The notes under the pieces are model-generated. The model did not search any database, was not told the DNA's origin, and saw only the letters and a list, made by a program, of their open reading frames with translations. The translations under genes were made by a program, and so were the position numbers. A stretch of DNA of 64,000 nucleotides from Thiothrix phosphatis (lineage in GTDB: Bacteria; Pseudomonadota; Gammaproteobacteria; Thiotrichales; Thiotrichaceae): the NCBI RefSeq assembly GCF_035668035.1, contig NZ_JAYMYJ010000043.1, positions 35,542 to 99,541 of the forward strand. Direction: 5' to 3'. Of the stretch, positions 33,177 through 44,500 are shown piece by piece; the first letter of the stretch is position 1, and each line of letters starts with the position of its first letter.

Positions 33177-33623
33177 ATGAAATTGCAAGCTATCGCATTC
33201 GCTTCCCTGATCGCCCTGTCCACTGCCGCTTCCGCAGAATTCTTCAACGGTTTTGACAATGGCTCCGGCACAGGCAACGGCTCAGGTAACGGCACTGCCG
33301 CTTCCAACGCTTACGGTAACGGCTACGGCAACGGCGCTGGTGATGTCAACGGTTGGGGCCGTGGCAAAGGCGACGCTGATGGCGAAGTCGAATTCACTGT
33401 CAATTTTAAAGGCAAAGGCCGCACCAGCATGGATAGCGACATGGCCGCCAATGGCAAAGGCAACGGCGACTGGTACGGCGCAGGCAACGGTTACGGTTAT
33501 GGCAATGGTTACGGCAATGGCTACGGCTACAGCAACACCGCCAAAGACGGTTACGCAATGCCTATGCCAGCGCCAACCGCAGCGCCTCAGGCTCCTGCAA
33601 CTGAAGCGAAACCTGCACAATAA
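33177..33623 (+). CDS. secreted Gly/Asn/Tyr-rich protein, candidate sulfur globule envelope protein
   Basis: 148 residues. Signal peptide (about 1-20, cleavage after ASA), then mature FFNGFDNGSGTGNGSGNGT..., GNGYGNGAG-type repeats, a more regular segment DADGEVEFTVNFKGKGRTSM, again YGYGNGYGNGYGYSN, and an Ala/Pro tail ending in TEAKPAQ. Sulfur globule proteins (Sgp) of sulfur oxidisers are small exported Gly/Asn/Tyr-rich proteins with this layout. A strong promoter and a perfect 14-bp hairpin downstream mark it as an independent, probably abundant product. The Sgp assignment is by composition and architecture, not alignment. Confidence 0.6.
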   Translation: MKLQAIAFASLIALSTAASAEFFNGFDNGSGTGNGSGNGTAASNAYGNGYGNGAGDVNGWGRGKGDADGEVEFTVNFKGKGRTSMDSDMAANGKGNGDWYGAGNGYGYGNGYGNGYGYSNTAKDGYAMPMPAPTAAPQAPATEAKPAQ

Positions 33624-33662
33624 GCGTCAAAACCGACTTGACCGGCACATTTCTTTGAGCAG

Positions 33663-33697
33663 CGTCAAGGGATGACCACAAACGTCATCCCTTGACG
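33663..33697 (+). terminator. strong hairpin downstream of the Gly/Asn-rich gene
   Basis: Perfect 14-bp stem CGTCAAGGGATGAC (33663-33676) / GTCATCCCTTGACG (33684-33697), loop CACAAAC. Only TT follows, so it is a weak intrinsic terminator or a 3' mRNA stabiliser. Confidence 0.65.
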
Positions 33698-33821
33698 TTC
33701 CAGAACCTGCCTTATCTGCAGCGCGCCATTCATCCATTATATTCCTGCTTCCGCCTAAACCTGTTTAGACTATTGTCCGGCACAGTTTCCGTATAACTAG
33801 CATAAAAATCCGGACGACCGC

Positions 33822-35351
33822 ATGACCTTTCCAGCCCCAATCACTTACACAATATCAATATTGGCAGGCATCGTCTGCTGTTCCAATATCCACGCAGCAC
33901 AGATTGTTCCCGCCCCCAACCAAACAGGTTGCCCGGCGGATACCGTTTATTCCCAAACCAATCTAGCCCCCAACCACGATTTCAGCATCCTTAACGGTGG
34001 GGCTAGCCCATCCAATACGCCCCTTTCCGGAGGCTCATGGCAGACAGAAGCTTACTACTTTGGTGACAACCAGTACCCAGCAGACGGCTCGCCGGGCGGC
34101 TCCACCAATGCCTCCATCATCACGACCGGACATTACCAAAGCACCACCCTGCAATGGCCCTTCCCAGGGGATCCCGGACATCAAGCACCCGCCCTGGCAA
34201 ATTTTCTGTATGTGAATGGTAACGATAAAGGCGGCCCGTTCACCGCATGGCAAAGCACCCTGACAGGATTGCAACCCAATACAACGTACAGTTTTGCTGC
34301 TTATGTCAGCAATGTGGTGAACCCAGACCTCAGTGGCGTCCATAACCCGATTATCCAGCTTTACGCTGATGAGGTCGCACTTGGCGAACCCTTTGATGTG
34401 CCGCTGGACTCAGTCAGCGATCAAGGCCAGGATATTTGGACTCGCCTGGAACAAACCTTCACCACTGGAGCAGGCCAAACATCCGTCACCCTGCGGTTGG
34501 TTGACAGCGCCACCAGTTCCTACGGGGATGACCTCGCCATTGCCGGGCTGGGTGTGTTTGCCTGTGAGCCACCCTACATAAGCTTGAACCTGCGCGCCTT
34601 TTTGCAGGGAGCCTACGCCAGCAGCGACGGGCGCATGCGGGATAACTTACGCCAAAAATCCTATCTTCCCCTGAGCCAGCCTTACAACGACTTGGCAAAC
34701 CATTACGCTGGGGAAGAAACAACCACTGCGGCAATATTGGCGACCAGCGGCGACGATGCGCCAGTGGACTGGGTTTTGGTGGAATTGCGCGACAAAGACG
34801 ACCCCGGCACACGGCTGGCGGCGGCTGCCGCTTTGCTTCAACGTGACGGCGATGTGGCTGACCCACAAACCAACACGCCTACACTGCGCATCCCTCAAGT
34901 AACCGCAAATTCCTATTACGTGGCATTGCGCCACCGAAACCACCTGGGCGTCATGACCCAAGCGCCGTTGGCTTTGTCACCAACCAGCACAGCGGTGGAT
35001 TTCACTTCACCCGGCCTACCGACAGCAGGCGCATACGCCCGCACAATTGAAAACAACAGGGCGTTGTTATGGGCAGGGGACGCCAACAATAACAACCATA
35101 TCATCGCCACAGGGCCTGACAACGACGCGAATGTCCTGCTCGGCGCGGTGCTCGCACACCCTGACAACTCCCTGGCGAACAGCAGCTTTATTCTTCCGGG
35201 CTATCGCACCACGGACTTGAACCTGGATGGCGTCAGCCTCTACGCCGGCCCTGCTAACGACATCAACCTATTGAGAAGCAACGTATTGCTTTATCCGGCC
35301 AACACGCACGTCGCTGGCAACTACATTGTTGACGGCACCTTACCGGAGTAA
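33822..35351 (+). CDS. large secreted protein with beta-sandwich-like N-terminus and dockerin-like C-terminal loops
   Basis: 509 residues with a signal peptide (about 1-26, ending NIHAA). The N-terminal part (about 40-250) reads like a carbohydrate-binding or choice-of-anchor sandwich (LTGLQPNTTYSFAAYVSNV, RLVDSATSSYGDDLAI, conserved Cys at the end). The C-terminal half (about 255-509) has APVDWVLVELRDKDDPGTRL, AAALLQRDGDVAD, SYYVALRHRNHLGVMTQAPL and two Asp/Asn-rich loops DANNNNHI and DLNLDGVSLY like duplicated Ca-binding dockerin motifs. I recall this C-terminal pattern from secreted proteins of Bacteroidetes. No catalytic site seen. Function unknown. Confidence 0.7.
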   Translation: MTFPAPITYTISILAGIVCCSNIHAAQIVPAPNQTGCPADTVYSQTNLAPNHDFSILNGGASPSNTPLSGGSWQTEAYYFGDNQYPADGSPGGSTNASIITTGHYQSTTLQWPFPGDPGHQAPALANFLYVNGNDKGGPFTAWQSTLTGLQPNTTYSFAAYVSNVVNPDLSGVHNPIIQLYADEVALGEPFDVPLDSVSDQGQDIWTRLEQTFTTGAGQTSVTLRLVDSATSSYGDDLAIAGLGVFACEPPYISLNLRAFLQGAYASSDGRMRDNLRQKSYLPLSQPYNDLANHYAGEETTTAAILATSGDDAPVDWVLVELRDKDDPGTRLAAAAALLQRDGDVADPQTNTPTLRIPQVTANSYYVALRHRNHLGVMTQAPLALSPTSTAVDFTSPGLPTAGAYARTIENNRALLWAGDANNNNHIIATGPDNDANVLLGAVLAHPDNSLANSSFILPGYRTTDLNLDGVSLYAGPANDINLLRSNVLLYPANTHVAGNYIVDGTLPE

Positions 35352-35377
35352 TCCGGCAAGCGCCAAAAACCAGCAGA

Positions 35378-36661
35378 TTAATCCCACTTCAAGGCACCAC
35401 CTGTCTGGTATTCCGTCACACGGGTTTCAAAGAAATTCTTCTCTTTGCGCATATTCGACTGTTCATCCAGCCACGGCAGCGCATTCTGTGCGCCAGGGAA
35501 CGGCTCTTCCATCCCCAGTTGGCGCGCACGGCGGTTGGCGATGAAGCGGAACTGCTGGGTATGGTCTTCCGCGTTGTAGCCCAGGATCGGGCTCGGCAGC
35601 AGGAAACGGGCGTAAGCGGCTTCAGCGGCTTCGGCCTCGTCCCACATGTCGCGCACGGCCTGCGGGTCAAGCCTGACATTTTCCTCCTGCATGATCTGGC
35701 GCACCACACGGATGCCGAACGAGCAATGCAGCACCTCGTCACGCATGATGTATTGGAACTGCTCCGCGGTGCCTTTCATCAGGCCACGGCGTTGCAGGGC
35801 GAAAATCGGCGAAAAACCGTTATAGAACCAGCAACCTTCGAAAATGCTGGCGAAGAACGTGTAGGACAGCACGAAATCGTGCAGGTCATCGGCGTCCTTC
35901 AGGTTGATGTCGGGGCGCATGGCGTCAGACAGACGGCGGTTGGACATCTGGATCTTGGCGTTGATTTCCGGCACGACGCGGTAACGGTTGTAGATTTCCC
36001 CCTGGTCAAGGCCGATAGTTTCGATGCAATGCTGGTAAGTCCAGGTATGCAACGACTCCTCATACACCTGCCGCGCCTGATAGATTTGCAGTTCCGGCGC
36101 CGTCATTTTTTCCATCACCGCCAGCCCGATATTGCGCATGGCGAGGATGTCGGAAGTGGTCAGGTAGGCCAGCACGTTTTCGTACACATGGACTTCTTCC
36201 GGCTTCAGGTTGTGATGGTAATCGTGCACATCCTGCGCCATGTTGATGTCCAGCGGCGTCCAGTGGTTCTTGTTGGCGTTGATGAAAAATTCCCACGCCC
36301 AGGGGTACTTGAAGGGCGCGAGCTGGTTGATGTCGCCGCTGCCGTTGATGACGCGCTTGTCTTCAGCGCGTACTGGCTGTTGCGGCTTGAAGGCTTCAGC
36401 CGTGAAAGGCGTGCGGGCGCGGCGTTGCGGCACCTTCGCAGCGGCCTCCTCCGTAAGGGGGGAAGCCGCTTCTGTTACCTCCGTTGCAGGCGCCTGCGGC
36501 TGCGCTGGCGTACTTTCTGCAATTTGGGTTTCAGCAACGATTTCACGGTTTTCTACCTCCACAACAGGTTCATCAACGGCATCAACGACTTTAAGTTGTG
36601 GTCTATGGCCATTCGCCCGGGGAATCGGGGCGGCCAATGGGTCTTCCCAGTTTAGCATCAT
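35378..36661 (-). CDS. nrdB: class Ia ribonucleotide reductase, beta subunit
   Basis: Radical-generating subunit. 427 residues with a Pro/Ala/Glu-rich N-terminal extension of about 100 residues before the ferritin-like core. Ligand and radical region: TTSDILAMRN then RQVYEESLHTWTYQHC, where Glu, His and the radical-site Tyr keep the E-x2-H-x3-Y spacing; later FFASIFEGCWFYNG and MRDEVLHCSFGIRVV supply the other di-iron ligands. Starts 21 nt after nrdA. The extension is longer than in E. coli NrdB (376 aa). Confidence 0.96.
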   Translation of the reverse strand: MMLNWEDPLAAPIPRANGHRPQLKVVDAVDEPVVEVENREIVAETQIAESTPAQPQAPATEVTEAASPLTEEAAAKVPQRRARTPFTAEAFKPQQPVRAEDKRVINGSGDINQLAPFKYPWAWEFFINANKNHWTPLDINMAQDVHDYHHNLKPEEVHVYENVLAYLTTSDILAMRNIGLAVMEKMTAPELQIYQARQVYEESLHTWTYQHCIETIGLDQGEIYNRYRVVPEINAKIQMSNRRLSDAMRPDINLKDADDLHDFVLSYTFFASIFEGCWFYNGFSPIFALQRRGLMKGTAEQFQYIMRDEVLHCSFGIRVVRQIMQEENVRLDPQAVRDMWDEAEAAEAAYARFLLPSPILGYNAEDHTQQFRFIANRRARQLGMEEPFPGAQNALPWLDEQSNMRKEKNFFETRVTEYQTGGALKWD

Positions 36662-36682
36662 ATTTTTCTTTCTCCAGAATTC

Positions 36683-40696
<4,014 letters not shown>

Positions 40697-40781
40697 TTTT
40701 AATCCTCAAACAAGGCCGGAGTAGCTTGACAATGCCGGCAGAATATTGTTAGCCCAGAAGTGGATTTCTTCTAGGCAAATA

Positions 40782-40811
40782 CTATAGGATGTGTTTTTAT
40801 GGATGGTCAAG
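40782..40811 (-). promoter_or_regulatory. sigma-70-type promoter of nrdAB
   Basis: Minus strand: -35 TTGACC (40811-40806), 18-nt spacer, -10 TATAGT (40787-40782). Predicted start near 40775, leader about 80 nt. Just upstream lies the NrdR-like palindrome and a DnaA box. Confidence 0.55.
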
Positions 40812-40813
40812 CA

Positions 40814-40825
40814 CAACATATTGTC
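40814..40825. promoter_or_regulatory. NrdR-box-like palindrome
   Basis: ACAACATATTGT (40814-40825) resembles the core of NrdR boxes and abuts the nrdA -35 element. A weaker second candidate overlaps the -10 (around 40778-40793); centre-to-centre distance is 34 bp, slightly longer than the usual 31-32. Confidence 0.4.
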
Positions 40826-40844
40826 AAAAACCTGTGAACAGCCT

Positions 40845-40853
40845 GTGGATAAC
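40845..40853. promoter_or_regulatory. DnaA box upstream of nrdA
   Basis: TGTGGATAA (40845-40853) is the exact complement of the 9-mer consensus TTATCCACA. It is about 35 bp upstream of the nrdA -35. DnaA regulates nrdAB in E. coli through similar boxes, so this placement is meaningful. CTGTGAACAG nearby (40833-40842) may be a weaker site. Confidence 0.6.
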
Positions 40854-41109
40854 TGGAAGAAATCCAGCCTAGGTACGGTGTTGGCGCCAACCTGAATAAG
40901 GCGGAAAATTTTTTTCAACCGTAGACGGATTTTCCATTTCCTTTTTCGATAATTTTGCGAAACCAGCCACTTGCCACAACCACAGAAACCAGCGTCCGCC
41001 ATGCATCCGCCTATCGGCAATAAGTGGCGGCATTGACAGATTCTATGTATGTCCGCCCAGCGGAATATGTTATTGGTAACGCATTCCATTGTTTTGAGAG
41101 TACATTCGC

Positions 41110-41331
41110 GTGAACAGGATACACCCCAACATAATCGCCGCCGCCAGTGTGCTGGTTGTTTCCCACCTGCTGACCGGGTGCGCGGAAGCGCCGCCAGCGA
41201 AGGAAGCTGGGAGCAAAAGCATCCAAGACATCGCCCAGGAAGCCATGAGTTCCACAGGCAAGTTAAGCAAGGAACAGATCAACGCCCTGATCCAGGCCAA
41301 CGCCGCCTGCCGCCCCGACGACCAGCATTGA
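41110..41331 (+). CDS. small lipoprotein, unknown function
   Basis: 73 residues, GTG start. Lipobox LLTGC (Cys24) after a hydrophobic segment; mature part AEAPPAKEAGSKSIQDIAQEAM... is Ala/Glu/Lys-rich and helical. It ends 4 nt before the AraC-type gene and probably shares its transcript. The region 40697-41109 upstream holds the nrdA regulatory sites and no gene I can support. Confidence 0.65.
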   Translation: MNRIHPNIIAAASVLVVSHLLTGCAEAPPAKEAGSKSIQDIAQEAMSSTGKLSKEQINALIQANAACRPDDQH

Positions 41332-41335
41332 CCCC

Positions 41336-42352
41336 ATGCATACGCTCGCCACCTTGCTGATTGGCTATTCCGTATTCAGCGCCCTGTCGATAGGGATCAT
41401 CCATTTCCGCTGTGAAAACTATAAAGGCCAGCTTTTCGCCCAAGCGATGGGGATCATCCTGCTGCTGATCCTGACCGGCCTGCAACTTAGCCACTTCTAT
41501 GCGCTGCAATACGGCCTGGGTTCCCTCCACAACCCGCACTATCAGGTCATGCTGCTCGCGGTCGCCCCCGCCTTTTACCTGTTCAGCAAACCCTTGTTGC
41601 AGGCGCAAAACGGCCGGATGCTCCCGCAACTGCTGCATCTGGCCCCCGTGCTGGCCGCGCCGTTCCTACCGTTCCAACTGGCGCTGCCGCTGGCGTTTGC
41701 GATCGGTGCCGGTTACCTGTTGTGGCTGGCACGCAGCATTTACGCCCTGCGTGGGCAACGCAGCCGGTTCCGGCTGGAGCTTGGCATCCTTGGCACAGTC
41801 TTCGTCACCGCGCTGGTGGTGATGCTGCTGGGGCTGGGATTGCCATTGCTGGCGGAAAGCACCTTCTTCACGCTGTACGCCAGCGCCATCGGCGTCGCTT
41901 TCCTGCTGGTCAACATCACGCTTGGCATAGCCCCGCACCTGCCGACCGATGTCAGCGAAGCCGCCCGCGAAACCTATGCCGTCTCCACCCTCGGCAACAT
42001 CGATTGCGACATGATGCTGGCGGAAGTGGAAGGGCTGATGCAGGAACGGGAGCTGTTCCGCGACCCCGACCTTGACCTGCCCGGCCTCGCCGAACAAATC
42101 GGCCTCAGCAGCCACCAGTTGTCGGAACTGATCAACACCCGTCTGGGCAAGGGCTTTTCCCGCTATGTGCGCGAATTCCGGGTGGAAGCGGCGGAAGACA
42201 TGCTGCGGGAGGAACCGTCCGCATCCGTATTGTCGGTAGGGTTGAGCGTCGGCTTCACTTCACAGTCGAACTTTTATCAGGCGTTCCGCGAAATTACCGG
42301 CATGACGCCGGGGCAGTTCCGCAAGATCTGCCAACAATACGCCTCAGATTGA
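41336..42352 (+). CDS. membrane-anchored AraC-family transcriptional regulator
   Basis: 338 residues. The N-terminal 200 residues form about seven hydrophobic helices (TLLIGYSVFSALSIGII, AQAMGIILLLILTGLQL, QLALPLAFAIGAGYLLW, FVTALVVMLLGLGLPLL and others), followed by a C-terminal AraC DNA-binding domain (about 235-335: LDLPGLAEQIGLSSHQLSEL, VLSVGLSVGFTSQSNFYQAFREITGMTPGQFR). The membrane part probably senses a signal in the envelope. The downstream SDR/DUF2269/DUF4166 cassette is a plausible target (inference from adjacency). Confidence 0.9.
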   Translation: MHTLATLLIGYSVFSALSIGIIHFRCENYKGQLFAQAMGIILLLILTGLQLSHFYALQYGLGSLHNPHYQVMLLAVAPAFYLFSKPLLQAQNGRMLPQLLHLAPVLAAPFLPFQLALPLAFAIGAGYLLWLARSIYALRGQRSRFRLELGILGTVFVTALVVMLLGLGLPLLAESTFFTLYASAIGVAFLLVNITLGIAPHLPTDVSEAARETYAVSTLGNIDCDMMLAEVEGLMQERELFRDPDLDLPGLAEQIGLSSHQLSELINTRLGKGFSRYVREFRVEAAEDMLREEPSASVLSVGLSVGFTSQSNFYQAFREITGMTPGQFRKICQQYASD

Positions 42353-42453
42353 TCTTTCCATAACAGGCAATTGTTCCTGTCCTATCAAACCGGAGGTTTT
42401 CCCGCCCGCCTGCCTGCATACTGTCGCCATCACAGCAGCACAGGAGGCACGGC

Positions 42454-43284
42454 ATGAAAATACTGCTCACCGGAGCCAATGGCTTCATCGGCGGGCATAT
42501 CCGGCAAGCGTTGGAACAGGCAGGCCATGAGATAACGCCAGTTTCCCGCCATTACGGCTTCGATTTCCAACGGATGCTGACGCCGGACGATTGGCTGCCC
42601 CATTTGCAAGGCGTGGACGTCGCCATCAACAGCGTGGGCATCATCGCCGAAACACGCGGGCAAACCTTCGCAACGTTGCACCATCACGCCCCCGCCGCCC
42701 TGTTCCGCGCCTGCGTCATGGCTGGCGTCATGCGGGTTGTGCAGATTTCCGCGCTCGGCGCTGACGAGCAAGCGTTCACCCCCTACCATTTGAGCAAGAA
42801 AGCGGCGGATGATGTAGTGCGCAGCCTGCCGCTGGAATGGTTCGTGCTGCGCCCGTCACTGGTGTACGGGGAAGGCGGCAAGAGTTCCACTCTGTTCCGT
42901 TGCATGGCCAGCCTGCCCATCATCCCGCTGGTGGGGGATGGGAAACAGCGCATCCAGCCAGTGCAGGCCAGAGATGTGGTGGCGACCGTGCTGCAATGCC
43001 TGCAAGCGGCTTCGGCGCGGCGCACGCTGGATGTGGTCGGGGCTTACCCGCTTACCTTCGTCGAATGGTTGCAATCCATGCGGCGGGCAGCGGGGAAAAA
43101 GCCTGCACTAACCCTGCCCATCCCCTTCGGCCTGATCATGGCCAGCGCCCATATTGGCCGTTTCGCCGCACCGATGCTGCACCCCGATAACTTGCGCATG
43201 TTGCAACGGGGCAATACCGCCGACGTACAACCGCTGGCCAAATTTCTCGGGCGCATGCCGCTGGGCGTGGGGGATGCGCCATGA
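42454..43284 (+). CDS. SDR-type NAD(P)-dependent epimerase/reductase (NDUFA9-like)
   Basis: 276 residues with a strong ribosome site (AGGAGG). Atypical SDR: dinucleotide motif LLTGANGFIGGHIRQALEQAG; middle region VVQISALGADEQAFTPYHLSKKAADDVV with Tyr-x3-Lys (YHLSK); PSLVYGEGGKSSTLF. It overlaps the next gene by 4 nt. SDR / DUF2269 / DUF4166 is a recurrent cassette in proteobacteria; no substrate is known to me. Confidence 0.85.
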   Translation: MKILLTGANGFIGGHIRQALEQAGHEITPVSRHYGFDFQRMLTPDDWLPHLQGVDVAINSVGIIAETRGQTFATLHHHAPAALFRACVMAGVMRVVQISALGADEQAFTPYHLSKKAADDVVRSLPLEWFVLRPSLVYGEGGKSSTLFRCMASLPIIPLVGDGKQRIQPVQARDVVATVLQCLQAASARRTLDVVGAYPLTFVEWLQSMRRAAGKKPALTLPIPFGLIMASAHIGRFAAPMLHPDNLRMLQRGNTADVQPLAKFLGRMPLGVGDAP

Positions 43285-43745
43285 CCTACCTGACCCTGAA
43301 ATACCTGCACATCCTCAGCATGGTGCTGCTGTTCGGCACCGGGCTGGGCAGCGCGTTCTACAAATGGATGGCAGACCGTAGCGGCAACGTGGCGCATATC
43401 GCCGCCACCAACCGGCATGTGGTGCTGGCGGACTGGCTGTTCACCACGCCGACGGTGATTTTCCAGCCCATCAGCGGTTTGTGGATGGCGCATCTGCTGG
43501 GTTATCCGCTGACGGCAACCTGGCTGGCGGCGAGCTTGGCGCTGTATGCACTGGCGGGCGCATGCTGGCTGCCGGTGGTGTGGCTGCAAATCAGGATGCG
43601 TGACCTTGCGGCGGCTGCGTCCATTTCCCAACAGGCGCTGCCTGCCCAATACTGGCGGTATGCGCGCATCTGGTTCTGGCTGGGCATCCCTGCATTTGCG
43701 GCGATGCTGGTGGTGCTGCTGATGATGGTTTTCAAACCGGCTTGA
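43281..43745 (+). CDS. DUF2269 family integral membrane protein
   Basis: 154 residues with four predicted transmembrane helices (LKYLHILSMVLLFGTGLGSA, DWLFTTPTVIFQPISGLWM, TWLAASLALYALAGACWLPVVW, IWFWLGIPAFAAMLVVLLMM) and a conserved His in helix 1. DUF2269 proteins lie near heme/copper-type membrane proteins in fold but have no assigned role. Overlaps both neighbours by 4 nt. Confidence 0.88.
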   Translation: MTYLTLKYLHILSMVLLFGTGLGSAFYKWMADRSGNVAHIAATNRHVVLADWLFTTPTVIFQPISGLWMAHLLGYPLTATWLAASLALYALAGACWLPVVWLQIRMRDLAAAASISQQALPAQYWRYARIWFWLGIPAFAAMLVVLLMMVFKPA

Positions 43746-44344
43746 GGAGGCAAATAATGGACAACATACCCTTGATGCAGAAAGCGCTGGGCGCGCAGTG
43801 GGAACAATTGCCGCCCGGCTTGCAAGCGCACTACCAGCCCGGTGACAACCGCGATGTCGGGGCGCTGGACATTGATTACCCCGGCTTCATGCAGCCTTAC
43901 CTGAGTTTCCTGCGGCTGCTGGGCGCACTGGTCAACCGGCGCGGCCAAGCTGTGCCGACCACGGTGGAAAAGTGGATGGAAGGCGACATCCAGCACTGGA
44001 AACGCACAATCACCTTCCCCGACGGCAAGGCCATCCTGTTCAGGACGCGCTGGACATACGCAGGCGGCAATGAGCTGATTGAATACGTCAGCCCGTTCAT
44101 GGGCCTACGCATGGCAGTGCGGGTGGAGGACGGCCAACTGCATTACAGCGGCAGGCATCTGGTGCTGAAGCTGGGCGGCTTGCGGGTTCCGGTTCCCGAA
44201 TGGCTGGTGCTGGGGCATACCACCATCGTTGAAACCGCGCAGGAGGAAGGCGGGTTTGCAATGGATTTCCGGCTGACACACCCGTGGCTGGGGCAGGTGT
44301 TCAGCTATGCGGGGCAATTCCGCACGGAAAGCACCGCAAGGTAG
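43742..44344 (+). CDS. DUF4166 family protein
   Basis: 200 residues, soluble; MQKALGAQWEQLPPGLQAHY and FPDGKAILFRTRWTYAGGNELIEYVSPFMGLRM are typical of DUF4166. The final part GGFAMDFRLTHPWLGQVFSYAG is consistent with the lipocalin-like fold suggested for this family (uncertain). Translationally coupled to DUF2269. A 7-bp hairpin GGTAGGC/GCCTACC (44340-44356) covers the stop codon. Confidence 0.85.
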   Translation: MRRQIMDNIPLMQKALGAQWEQLPPGLQAHYQPGDNRDVGALDIDYPGFMQPYLSFLRLLGALVNRRGQAVPTTVEKWMEGDIQHWKRTITFPDGKAILFRTRWTYAGGNELIEYVSPFMGLRMAVRVEDGQLHYSGRHLVLKLGGLRVPVPEWLVLGHTTIVETAQEEGGFAMDFRLTHPWLGQVFSYAGQFRTESTAR

Positions 44345-44397
44345 GCACTGCCTACCCCGGCTGGCCTGAGACAATGAATGGCGGGGTAATGCAAGCA

Positions 44398-44407
44398 CCC
44401 CCCCCCC
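44398..44407 (+). repeat. poly-C tract of 10
   Basis: Ten consecutive C residues in the 156-bp intergenic region upstream of the DUF808 gene, about 94 bp before its start. It is the longest homopolymer of C in the window. It could vary in length and influence expression, or reflect assembly uncertainty. Confidence 0.8.
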
Positions 44408-44500
44408 AATACGCCATTCCCCGGCATTAATAGACCCGTCCGCCGCCGCCGTGTAGCATACGCCCCCACACGATAATCCATTCCAAATCAGGAGCGTTGT

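Noticed and set aside
33282..33620. 112-codon minus-strand frame within the Gly/Asn-rich gene
   Set aside because: Repeat-driven shadow; the plus-strand protein has promoter, ribosome site and signal peptide.
40706..41089. 127-codon minus-strand frame upstream of nrdA
   Set aside because: Overlaps the promoter, DnaA box and NrdR-like site; no domain recognised.
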